Shown here piece by piece: positions 11,538 to 22,828 of a DNA stretch of 64,000 bases. This DNA comes from Ovis canadensis (lineage: Eukaryota > Chordata > Mammalia > Artiodactyla > Bovidae), in assembly GCF_042477335.2 (NCBI RefSeq), contig NC_091247.1, forward strand, positions 232,181,001 to 232,245,000, written 5' to 3'. Position numbers and translations under genes: made by a program. Position 1 is the first letter of the stretch. Every line of letters begins with the position of its first letter. A model generated the notes under the pieces. The model did not search any database and had not been told where the DNA came from. It worked only from the letters and a program-made list of their open reading frames with translations.

Positions 11538-13423
11538 TAAGGGTTTCCTGGAATTACTTGTACTATTTTACAAACATTTTTTGTAACTCTAATTATTTTA
11601 AAGTTGAACGATTTTTAACAAGCCCTAGAAGCTCACAGCCTCAAGCAGGAGGGCTCCGGTCCACGCCACCCCCGGCCCCTGTCTGGATGCCACAGTCTGA
11701 ACAGGGGTAGGGGGGCCAGACCTGAAGAGTCAGTGTGGCCACCGCGGCCAACACACCAGTCATCACCAGAACTCCCACCCCAGAGAGCGGCCTACGGCTA
11801 CTCTGCCACCTGGTGCCCAGGACAGCAGGTGACAGTCGGTGAGGGGCCGTGTGGACCCCAAGCGCTGAGGCCTCTCCTTTCAGAGCAGCTGTCAGAGGCC
11901 CACCTTCTGGGCGGAGGTGACCCCTTGGCCCCCAGTCCCCGAGGTCAGGGGTGCTGCACCCTCCACCTCTGCCAGGCCCGGCTAGACCCCACCTGCTCCC
12001 TGCTCCTTGACTTTGACCCTGACCTCTCTGCTCCCCTGGTGTCTCTCCGCCTGTGTCACGGCAGGTCCTGGACACCTCACATGGCCATCCCTACCACGCA
12101 CACATTTGCTGCAAAAAACATTTTCCTGGAGCAATAATAACATGTCGGCTTCCAATCCTCCCAGATAAGACCCTGAGCTGAGGGCACGGTGTCTGGGCCG
12201 GGCGGGCTGTCCTGGAGAGACGCACAGACGGCCTCTGTGATGCTCCCGGGGCTCCGGGGACCCTGCACACGGCTCCCGCAGACCGTCCATCCCCAGGACA
12301 CGAGCACACCGTCCCAGACAGAGAGCTGGCCACACGAGACACAGAAAGCAGAGTAAGGGGGCCTTCCCGCAGATGCAGGGCGGTGGGCGCCTGGACCGCC
12401 ACCCACAAACGCAGGGCCTCCTCCTCCTGCGGGACTCTCACTGCCCCTCCACTCCCGGAATGATCCAGCATCCCTGGAGCAAGGATTCCCAAACACCAGC
12501 TCAAGGTCAGGTCGGCCACCCCGGCACATGGCACTTCGAGAATTCCGGAGTTGCCTGCAGCAAGGGAGCAGGAGCAGAGGGAGACGGGTGTCTGAAGGGC
12601 AGAGTCAGCTTCCATGTGTTGCAATTCGACATTTGAAGCTCAGCTCTTCAGGACACGTGCACAGGACCGTAATCCACAGAATTCAACGTGCAGTTTCACA
12701 AGGTTAAGCCTGGAGCCCATGATAGACTGCTGACCTCCTCTCTCAGAGACAGTGTTTCCTCTAATTCCACTCCTTTTCCTGTAACTATTGTTATTTCTCC
12801 CAGGGCTTGCTTTCCTTGTTGCCTGTGACTGCGATGGTCAGCTTTACCTTTTCTATTAACTTCTGTGTCTCCCCAAAGCTTTATTTCTATGCATCATTTC
12901 ATTTTCTGTTAAAAGCAAGCCGTATTACAGGTGATACATCTCACACACGGACGTGACCCAGCCTCACCGCTGTCTCAGGTGCCCTTAGGGAGGCCCTGAG
13001 GGTCTCCAGCCAGCGTCTCGGACCCCCGGCGCCCCTGCCTCTCACTGTCCCCCCGCCAGCCCGGCTCCTCAGCAGTCCCTGTGTTGCTCTGACGGGAACC
13101 AACCCTCCTGGGAGGCGGCGAAGGTCAGGCCCCGATCTACAGCCGTGCAGCCCCTGCGGGGAATGCACTGGGCTCCCCCCGGAGCCAGCACGCATGTGTG
13201 TGTGCGTGTGTGCACAAGTTCACTGCAGAACGCAGGCAGGTAAACAAAGGCCGGCCTCCCGCAGCTGTGAGAGCTGCCGAATGGGCCAATGAGGAGGCGC
13301 CCTTTCAGAGGGCCCTAAGGCCGCCCCTGGGGGCCTCCGCTCTGACGGAGCAGATGGTGGGCGGGCCCCCAGCAAGCACCGCCCGCAGCAGCTGGTGGAG
13401 TCCCCAGACAGACAGCTAGACCG
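11538..13423. other. Intergenic DNA, nothing recognised
   Basis: Moderately GC-rich at 11,640-12,600 and 12,950-13,400. Frames up to 177 codons occur on the minus strand but look like chance frames in GC-rich DNA. Confidence 0.45.
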
Positions 13424-13698
13424 ACAGCTGCTGCTGCTGCGTCGCTTCAGTCGTGTCCAACTCTGTGCGACCCCACAGACGGCAGCCCACCAGGCTCCCC
13501 TGTCCCTGGGATTCTCCAGGCAAGAACACTGGAGTGGGTTGCCATTTCCTTCTCCAATGCATAAAAGTGAAAAGTGAAAGTGAAGTCTCTCAGCTGTGTC
13601 CGACTCTTCAAGACCCCATGGAATGCAGCCCACCAGGCTCCTCCGTCCATGAGATTTTCCAGGCAAGAGTACTGGAGTTGGGTGCCATCGCTACCAAC
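13424..13698 (-). mobile_element. Bov-A dimer SINE (Bov-A2 type)
   Basis: Two successive reverse Bov-A units, each with GACCCCA...CCCACCAGGCTCC...CCAGGCAAGA, joined by an AAAGTGAAAAGTGAAAG linker. The left edge carries a short CTG run, useful for comparison with the expanded copy at 52.08 kb. Confidence 0.9.
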
Positions 13699-15642
13699 CC
13701 TTAAATTCCGCCAAAGCAAGGCCCAGCCCTCGGCTGCCTCTACGCCAATTAAGGCTTTTTCAGAAAAGTATTTTCTTTACCAGCAGCTTCTCCCCACGCG
13801 CAGGGCTGTGGGGCTGCTGCTCCCTGCTTGGAACTTCGAGGGAGACCCGCACCCTGGGGCTCGTCCGTCTGCCTATCCATCCAAGCTTCTGGAACAGCCC
13901 TGGCTTCAACCTGGTGATGTCAAATCTCACAACCTGGAGGTGGAAAGTACCGTCAGAGTGAATGTTCTAGAACCCCAGGGTCCAGTTTGCTGTTTCCCAG
14001 GCTTTCTGTCTTGAAATTCATTTGTCTCTATTATTTCAATAAAGAAGCTCACCAATGTCATAAACCACCGAGTCTAATATTGCAGAAAGATTGTTCAATA
14101 TAAAAGAAAAATTTAATGTCTTCCGTTACTATCTGGCCCATAGTTTCAAAGAAATCAGATACCTATTTTACAGTAATCTAAACAGGCATCTCAGTTATGA
14201 CTTTGCTGGCGTTGGGACTTAATTTTGGGAAATACCTAAAAACTATAATAAAATGTGATTTTCCCGTGATTGAAATTGAATAAAGTTTGAAATCTTACAA
14301 CCAAATCACCACACAAGGGCCACACAGGCATTTAGGCTCAGTTCTTTACAAGCCAGATCGAAGAGGGAAAGCTGTTAAATCGGAGGATAAAATAAAGCCC
14401 CTCAGACTTGCTGCAGGTTTAACTATGTTGATCCGCATGATGCTTCCTGCTGAAACAGCGTCAGGTCAGTAAAGCAACAATGACTGTAACTGGTCTGATC
14501 CTTCTGGGAAACTAGTGACCAGCAGACGACTGCCCGCACCTCCCGCCCTCACACCGCGGCGTCTGGAAACCAGCCCGCTTTCCAGCCTCTGCGGCTCCGG
14601 GGCTGCTGTTCAATAATGCTTAAAGGTTCCTGGCTGTGTCACAGATTTGCACAGCAACTTCCTTCTGGAGCTTCTGCCATCTCGGTAAGAGTCTCCCCTC
14701 AGGAGCCAGTCTGCTGGGCTCTTTCTGTTAAATCCCCGGGAGCTCTTTTCCCCTCGGACGCTGTCACTGAGCCTGGACCTGCCTCAGGCTGCCCGCTCTG
14801 GCAGCAGCTCAAGCGCATGCATCCGTGGGACCGTGGGGACTCTGAGCCAGGGAGGCAGAGGGCTGCAGGCTCAGAACACACACGGCTTTTGTCTGCCCTC
14901 CAGCGTGATGGCTGCACTCATGCCATGCCAGCCGCAAGTCAGCACGTGAGTTCTTTTCAGCCATTTGGTGAGTGTGCTGTGGTGAGTGTGCCTTGGTGTC
15001 ACGCTGGGGCTTTACGCCTTACTCCCTAACGAGTAACACTTTAGCCCTTTTGCTATTTACTTGCTGTCTGGATATTTTTCTTTTCTGAAGGGATTGTGGT
15101 AAATACTTTATTTGCTGTGCCTGTATTTGAGCAATTTGTAGTTTTTCGTTGGATGAGATGCTTTGATGCATGTACGTATATAGAGATAAACAGGTACAGA
15201 CAAAGCCTCCTGTTCTGTGACCTGCATTTTCACTTTCTTTGCTGTGTCTGTTGATGAGCAGATGTTCTTAATCCCAACGTCGCACAAGTAGCAAGCCTGT
15301 TCCTCATGTTTATCCAGTGTGTGCTTCCTGCTTAAGACGCCTTCACCTCCCAGAAAAAGGGAGACATGCTCTTTGCTTTCTCCTTAAATCTTGACTGCTT
15401 CCTCATCCACGTGTGGGCCTACAGTACACCTAGAATGTGAATTTGTTTTTGCATAATATGTGGAAAGAGTCAAAAATTCACTCTTTCCCACCTTGAACCA
15501 ATTAGCACACACATTTTATTTTTGAAACGTCCTTTCCCCACAGTGAGGTACCACCGTGGCCTGGATCAGGGGGTGGTTTCTGTGTCATCTGTTTGGTCCT
15601 TTGGTTCCATTTGTCTGCTTTTACATCAGCATCATGGGTGCC
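13699..15642. other. Intergenic DNA, nothing recognised
   Basis: A/T-rich in the middle. An AATAAA word occurs at about 14,038 with no upstream gene. No supported feature. Confidence 0.5.
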
Positions 15643-15858
15643 TGTGTGCTTAGTCGCTCAGTCGGGTCCAACTCTTCGCAACCCTGTGGACTGTAGCCCG
15701 CCAGACTTCTCTGTCCATGGGATTCTCCAGGAAAGAATACTGGAGGGGGTTGCCATGCCCTCCTCCAGGGAACCTTCCCCAGCCAGGGATTGAACCCACA
15801 CCTCTTGTGGCTCCTGCATGGCAGGCTGATTCTTTGCCACTGAGCCCCCAGGAAAGCG
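15643..15858 (-). mobile_element. Bov-tA type SINE
   Basis: Reverse copy: begins GTGCTTAGTCGCTCAGTCG and ends in the reverse tRNA-derived head (CACTGAGCCCCCAGGAAAGC). Confidence 0.9.
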
Positions 15859-16499
15859 CACATCGGCATCACGCCATCTCAGTCACTGTCGCTTCGCAGG
15901 AAGCCCTCCAGCTCTGTTCCCACACGTGCTCTGGCTCTTCTAGGCGCTTTGCATTTCTGTATTGTATTGGTTATTTATTGCTGGGCCCAAAACTCGGCAG
16001 TGTAAACACCCTCACTTATTATCTCTGAGCGTAAATCAGGGATCCAGAAGTGGCTTCCTTGAGTGAAGGTAACAGGGCTTCAGAAGTGACACTGTGTCCG
16101 CACTGAAGAGGCTCCCTGGGCCAGTCCACTTGTGCGAGGGCGGGGGTGGGTGGCTACAGGGGGGGAGTTGGGGGTTCCTGGGTCATCTCAGAGGCTGATG
16201 ACCACACACATTGAGTTCCAAGTAAGAGTGCTGATTTCCAGAAAAGGAATCAGCTAGAATATTGATTAGAATCACAGTGAATATTGATTAGAATCACAAT
16301 GAATTTATAGTCAGTTTGAGGAACATTGACATTTAAAAACTGTGTGGCCTCTCGCCCCACTCACCTTTCATTGCCTTCAGCTGGGATTGGTTCTCAGTGC
16401 ACATGGCATCCACATACCGCTGGATGCTGTTTGCACGACTGAGCAGGCTGCTGTCTTAGGATTCTGTTGTCTATTTGTCGCTGGTATTGAGAAGTACAA
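15859..16499. other. Intergenic DNA, nothing recognised
   Basis: Includes a short direct duplication of GAATATTGATTAGAATCACA at about 16,256-16,299. Confidence 0.5.
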
Positions 16500-17070
16500 G
16501 TGATTTCTTAATATTGATCTGTTTCCATATTAATTTGGGGAGTTTTAAAATGTATTCTTTCTTTGTCTGTACACAGTCACATTATGAATTTTATTTCTTC
16601 TTTCCAAATCCTCAGGCATGTTTTTCTCGCTTAGGGAACTATTGAACACACATGGTGGCAGCGTTATTAACTCACGAGTGCTGTTTGTGGCTGGACAGTT
16701 ATCTACTCTCTTTATTGGATTGAGGAGGTTCCCTTCGGTTCCTAGTGCCAGTTAAAAGGTTTCACAATGAATGGAGTTTGCATTTTATCAATACTTTTCC
16801 TGCATCCATTGAGATGGGGTTTTCTCTTTCACCTGATTAAGTGTTGAGTCACATTGACTTTTTAGCTTTAAACCACCCTTGTTTTCCTGGAATAAACCCA
16901 CTGCATCATGACATATTAGCATTTCTATATAATTTGGCTAGTTTTTGTTTAGGATTTTTTTGTTTGCTATAGTGAAAGAGATGTTTTCATAATTTTCCTT
17001 TATTTAAAGTTTTTGTCAGGTTTTGACATCAAGGGTAATGAGGTGCCTTAAGTTTCACCTCCGCATATGG
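16500..17070 (-). mobile_element. L1 LINE fragment (ORF2 region, antisense)
   Basis: Matches in reverse the L1 ORF2 segment with the words GCATCCATTGAGATG, CACATTGA and AATAAACCCACT, in the expected order. Degenerate, no open frame. Confidence 0.65.
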
Positions 17071-17254
17071 AGACTCGAAGCAGTTTTTCAAAAGCTCAAC
17101 ACTCAATTCTGGTTTCTCAGTATTTCTTAATATCTCCCATATGCTCTGAACAGCTGCTTTTCCAATAAGCAGCTTTCCATTTTTAAAAAAGCTCACATGA
17201 CATGCACTGCCTAAGAGAATTTAAAGAATGAACTTAAACCTAACAGCAATACAC

Positions 17255-18585
17255 AAAAAGCTTATGACCCAGATAACCATACTGGTGTGATCACTCACCT
17301 AGAGCCAGACATCTTGGAATGCAAACTCAAGTGGGCCTTAAGAAGCATCACAATGAACAAAGCTAGTGGAAGTGATGGAATTCCAGATGAGCTATTTCAA
17401 AACCTAAAAGATGACGCTGTTAAAGTGCTTCACTCAATATACCACCAAATTTAGAAAACTCAGAAATGGCCACAGGACAGGAAATGTCAGTTTTCATTCC
17501 AATCCCAAAATAGGCAGCGCCAAACAATGTTCAACCTACCATACAATTGCACTTATCTCATATGCTAGCAAGGCAATGCTCAAAATTCTCAAAGCCAGGC
17601 TTCAACAGTACGTGAACCAAGAATACCTAGATGTTCAAGCTGGATTTAGAAAATGCAGAGGAACCAGAGGTCAAATTGCCAATACTCATTGGATCAAGAA
17701 AAAGCAAGAGCATTCCAGAAAAATGTCTACTTCTGCTTCATCAACTACATTAAAGACTTTGACTGAGTGGATCACAACAAACAGTGGAAAATTCTTAAAG
17801 AGATGGAAACACCAGATCACCTTACCTGCATCCTGAGAAACCTGTATGCAGGTCAAGAAGCAACAGTTAGAACTAGACATAGAACAACAAACTGGTTCCA
17901 AATTGGAAAGGAGTACTTCAAGGCTGTATATCATCACCCTGCTTATTTAACTTATATGCAGAATATATCATGTGAAATGCCAGGCTAAATGAAGCACAAG
18001 CTGGAATCAAGATTGTCAGGAGAAATATCAATAACCTCAGCTGTGCAGGTGACACCACCCTTATGGCAGAAAGTGAGAGGAGCTAAAGAGCCTCTTGATG
18101 AAAATGAAAGAGGAGAGTGAAAAAGTTGACTTAAAGCTCAACATTCAGAAAACTAAGATCATGGCATCCAGTCCCATCACTTCATAGTAAATAGATGGGG
18201 AAACAATGGAAACAGTGACACTTTATTTTGGGGGGCTCCAAAATCACTGCAGGTGGTGACTGCAGCCATGAAATTAAAAGACGCTTGCTCCTTGAAAGAA
18301 AAGCTACAGCCAACCTAGACAGCATATTATAAAGCAGAGACATTGTTTGGCTTACAAAGGTCTGTCTAGTCAAGGCTACGGTTTTTCCAGTAGCCATGTA
18401 CGGATATGAGAGTTGGACTAGCAAGAAAGCTGAGTGCCAAAGTATTGATGCTTTTGAACTGTGGTGTTGGAGAAGACCCTTGAGAGGCCCTTGGACTGCA
18501 AGGAGATCAAACCAGTGAATCCTAAAGGAAATCAGTCCTGAATATTCATTGGGGGGACTGATGCTGAAGCTGAAACTCCATGTAG
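17255..18585 (+). mobile_element. BovB LINE, ORF2 reverse-transcriptase part, degenerate
   Basis: Plus-strand BovB from the segment before the RT domain (TCACTCACCTAGAGCCAGACATC) through the RT region to the C-terminal part. The frame is broken by stops and shifts, for instance the stop inside the Q-I-W region near 17,452, and pieces remain open at 17,411-17,836 and 17,767-17,988. It ends abruptly at about 18,585 without a tail. The stretch 18,160-18,430 is the best local reference for the altered copy at 43.4 kb. Confidence 0.9.
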
Positions 18586-18910
18586 GGAGATTCCGTGTAG
18601 GGAGAAAAGCCCTCTACCCTGTGCAGTTGGTAATACCTCGTGTGCAGTAAGTCGGGGGCAGATAGTGATGCAGAGCCCCCACATCCCAGAGGGGCTCTGC
18701 AACCCATCTGTGGGTCCACCGTGGGGGACACTGACAGACAGCCCAGGGGCAGGATGAAGCTGACGGAGCCACAGTCAGGCCAACCTCCACCCACCAGCCC
18801 CCACCCCTAAGAGACGGATCTTAGAATGATTTGGCCAAGTTAACAGAACAGCCGAGTGAACTAAACTAAATCCATGACATCTCCACGGGCCGAGGGGTTT
18901 ACAGGACAGG

Positions 18911-20216
18911 GGTGGGTGCCAGGGTCCAGCCCCAGCAGGATCCAGGGTACCCTCAGGAGAGACGGCGTTGGCAAGAGAGAGAGAGAGAGAGAGCAAATGA
19001 ATGTTGCAGTTAAGAAAGTAGAGGAGAGGAAGAGGTTGATATTCCTTGGTTTACACAGAAAGCCAACAAAGCCCCTGCAAGGGACTTGCTCTGTTCACGA
19101 AGACCTCAGGTGCCTTCTCAATGGGATGAAGGTGCAGAGCACCTTCTTGAGAGGGCCTTAGAAGCCCGGGCAGGAAAGTGAACTCAGAGGGCCTCTGTGC
19201 TCCAGGGGATCAACCTGAAAAAGAAAGAGAAAGAGAAAGAAAAAGAAGGAAACAATGACACGGGGAGACCAAGCTTCGGTGAGCAAGGCCCACAACTTTA
19301 GTTTCAAAAGGAGCTTTTATACCTTAAGTTGTACATAGAGAATAATGGAAGATGCAAAGTCATGCAGGGTCAGCAGTCCTGACCCTTATCGAGACCAGGC
19401 TTTCTTTCTGCATACGTTTCCATTTACAAAGGTATTAGATGATTGACATCATCTTCTGGCCAGGAGGCCTGATACCATTTTATGATTCTTTCTTCTGATA
19501 AAGGTTAATCAACCAAAAAGCTTATTTTCTCTAAAGGTGATTTTTCTAAAGTCTAGCACCATTCTCCTAAACCACTAGATAAAGTTGCATTTCTATAGGG
19601 CAAAGGTGCAGTGGGCTATAATAAAGAAAGAATTTATTAACTTAAGGTTTAATGTTGTTAATACCAAGGCTATTACTTATATTCCTATATATCAACTATA
19701 TTAATTAATGCACTCCCAGGCACACAATGAAAGATATGAAAACTTCGCAGCAAGCATTGGTTCAACAATGAAACCCTCCACCAGTACTACTCTAATAACT
19801 TTAACTCCTCAAAAGGCTCTGTATTTTTAGAATGTTTTAAGCTTCCCGTGCCTCTTGTGGTTGGGAGGCTGTGAACAATCACAGGCGTGGTTGTAAAAGT
19901 CCAGATAAACCTGTCAGGCAAGTTAGAAAGCCATCAGAGGGGTTTGAATGGAAACACTCCAATTATGCCCAGGAGACTTATTAACTAGAGCTCTAAGTTG
20001 ATTTCCTTTAGAGAAAGGTGTTCGGGGATAGCCCCCTGTTAATGTTAGAGGAGTTGGTGAAAGGCATAAGATAGTAAGACAGACAGATTCTGGTTTTGGG
20101 GTAGATGCTGAGCAGGTCCAGGGGGTCCCTCGAGCCCTGATCCGCCTTGCCCGTTAGGTCTCTTCTGCATGACCTTGTCATGGTGGGGTCTCCCGTGTTT
20201 GCTCCCGGCAGGTGGG
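18911..20216 (-). mobile_element. Solo ERV LTR (bovid LTR family A) with 6-bp target duplication
   Basis: The LTR itself spans 18,917-20,210. It starts TGCCAGGGTCCAGCC and ends GCTCCCGGCA (TG...CA), and is flanked on both sides by GGTGGG (18,911-18,916 and 20,211-20,216). On the minus strand a GTATAAAAG TATA-like word lies inside. It is homologous to the LTRs at 28,062-30,003 (opposite strand) and 48,831-50,178 (same strand). No internal retroviral sequence remains. The family resembles BTLTR1-type elements; the name needs a library search. Confidence 0.85.
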
Positions 20217-20414
20217 GGTTCAGGGAACGTTGTCGAAACCCACTAACCAACATGGGCATCTGAGCGTGAAGAAGGGGGGTGTCACACAAATATTAGAAAG
20301 CATGAATATCACGTATTGTATTGCCCAGCTTCTTTTGGAACTAAACACTGTTTGTCAAATAGTCACCCAGAAAGGGGAGACACGAATCACTGTTTCCAAG
20401 CTGTTGGGCCATTT

Positions 20415-21095
20415 TTGAAGTACATTTGACTTACAGAACTGTATCAGTTTCAGGTGTACAAGATGATTTGACCCTTGTGGACATTATCAAATGACTAATG
20501 CGGTAAGTCGAGTTGCCCTCTGTCTTCACACGAGGCTTCCACACGAGACCCAGTCACTTTACCCCTGGAGGCCTGAGCCTCTGATCCATCACCCGTGTCA
20601 CTCGGTGCCCCGGCTTCTCCCCTCTGGCAACCACTGTACATCCTCTGAGTCTGTGGGTCTGTTTCCATTTCTGTTTGCTTGCTGTGTTTTTTAGATTCCA
20701 CATATAAGTGAAATCATAGACTATTTGTCTTTCTCTAATACTTCACTTAGCATAAAACCCTCCCAGTCCATCCATGTTGTCACAGATGGTAAGGTTTTAT
20801 TCTTTTCATGGGTTAGTAATAGTCTACTATATTCATGTACTACAGCTTCTTTATCTGTTCACTTATCAATGGCACTTGGGTCAGTTCCTCATCTTCACTG
20901 TTGTAAATAGTGCTACAAAGAACATAAGAAAGCATGTGTCTTTTCAAGTTAGTGTGTTTGTTTTTCTCAGAAAAACACCCAGAAGTGAAGTTGCTAGATC
21001 CTAAGGTCACCCTATTTTTAATATTTTGAGGAACCACCATAATTTTTTCATAGTGGTTGCATCAACTTACATTCCCACCGACACACACTGTTTAA
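20415..21095 (-). mobile_element. L1 LINE fragment (antisense ORF2 region)
   Basis: Antisense L1 signature in order: ATTCCACATATAAGTGAAATCATA, TCCATCCATGTTGT, AATAGTGCTACAAAGAACATA and ACATTCCCACC. Non-coding and diverged. The homologous segments in the rDNA spacer (52.5 and 57.1 kb) are much more GC-rich. Confidence 0.8.
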
Positions 21096-21185
21096 CATTT
21101 AAATTTAGGATATCTTTATTTTTACAACATAAAAGTGTTTCTTTTATGTAATCTACAGTGGAAATGGTTCTTGATATACCTTTTA

Positions 21186-21470
21186 TCAGTCATGTCCAAC
21201 TCTTTGACCCCAGAGACTATACAGTCCATGGGATTCTCTAGGCCAGAATACTGGAGTAGGCAGCCTTTCCCTTCTCCAGGGGACCTCCCCATCCCAGGGA
21301 TCGAACCCAGGTCTCCTGCATTGCAGGCGGATACTTTACCAGCAGAGCCACAAGGGAAGCCCAAGAGTACTGGAGTGGGTAGCCTATCCCTTCTCCATTG
21401 GATCTTCCCAACCCAGGAATCAAACTGGAGTCCCCTGCATTGCAGGCGGACTCTTTACCAACTGATGGGA
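21186..21470 (-). mobile_element. Bov-tA SINE with partial second head
   Basis: Reverse SINE body followed by two successive reverse heads (GCATTGCAGGCGGA...CTTTACCA at about 21,317-21,342 and 21,438-21,465), so part of the element is duplicated. Confidence 0.85.
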
Positions 21471-22674
21471 GGGATTGCATCACCCAGTGAGGCATGTGGG
21501 ACGCGGGCAGAGGAAGGAGAGCCCCCAGAGGACCGCCAGGGAAGAGCACTCCTCAGTTCACCTGGCGGGGGCACTGCCCTCGGGTCTGGAGGGTGGGGGG
21601 CGTCGAATCCACCGTGTTCCTCACTCACCCTTTGCTTGGATGAGGCTCTGGGTCCAGGGGACGACGTCCATGCCTGAGGGTCCCATGCAGGGAGCCGGGG
21701 TTACTATGGAAACCTGAAGGCACTGACATCAGGCTTCACCGTGTCCTTCAGAGGTTCCCTGAGCAAGCGCTGCACCTCCTGGAACAAACCTCACCCCATC
21801 CCCAAAGGAGAACTTCTTGGGCCCTCGAGGTGCACAAAACAGGCACTTTTAGGGGCGCCCAGCCACACAGAGAAGTGATTGAAATGTTTGGCCTGCAGAT
21901 GAGTGAAACATCAAATTGGAACAATTTCTACCACTTAAACTTTTAAACTTTTCATTGTTAGAAAATTGGATGCAAAGCCACACTGTTAATAAAATAATGA
22001 GACTAAAAATATGTTGTAACAAAATATATTCATAAAATATATGACCATTTCAAATACTCAGTACTTTAAATACCTACCTCTTAACGTCCACTTTGCAGGG
22101 ACTTGGCAGAGAATGAAAACTAAGGTACTGTCTGGGGAGTCCAGGAGAATCACAGTGAACAACAGAAGAAAACTCAGATTTACAGATCGTTGCAATGCCA
22201 GCGTGCGATCTGGTAAAACCTGTATGTTTGTCTCCAGACCTTCCGATTTAGCACAACGTTTACCAAGCTCGGGTTCAAAGTCTGAGTTAATCATTAATGC
22301 GAAGCTATCGTCCTGGACAGCAGGCACCCTTGCTGTGAGCACAGGGCTGGGGGTACCACGGGAAGCATCTACTGGCTGCATGGCCTCCTTCCCAGCAGGG
22401 CTCTGCTGGGGTCTCCGCAGGGCTAAGGCCACTCACAGGCCAGGGCCACCCGGGCCTTCCTGGAAAGACGTCATCCCGATGGTCCATGCACCTGGGGGCA
22501 GAAATCCCCTGTGACAGCTGGGGCACATTGTCTGGATGGCCTCTCGGAAGAGGCTGCCAGAGGCTGAGGATTGAGGCCATCCTGCAGGAGTGAGAACAGG
22601 AGAGGAGGCTGGGAAACTCCTGGATCCATCATCCCAGAATATTCCAAATGGCTGACTTTCAAAGCCAATAAACA
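21471..22674. other. Intergenic DNA, nothing recognised
   Basis: No supported gene or RNA. Mixed composition. Confidence 0.5.
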
Positions 22675-22828
22675 TTCAGTTCAGTTCAGTTCAGTTCAGT
22701 CGCTCAGTCGTGTCCGACTCTTTGTGACCCCATGAATCGCAGCACGCCAGGCCTCCCTGTCCATCACCATCTCCCGGTGTTCACTTAGACTCATGTCCAT
22801 CGAGTCAGTGATGCCATCCATTAGGTCC
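22675..22828 (-). mobile_element. BovB/Bov-A 3' tail fragment
   Basis: Starts with four to five TTCAG repeats of the tail (TTCAGTTCAGTTCAGTTCAG) and continues into the reverse BovB 3' end before truncation at CATCCATTAGG. Confidence 0.85.
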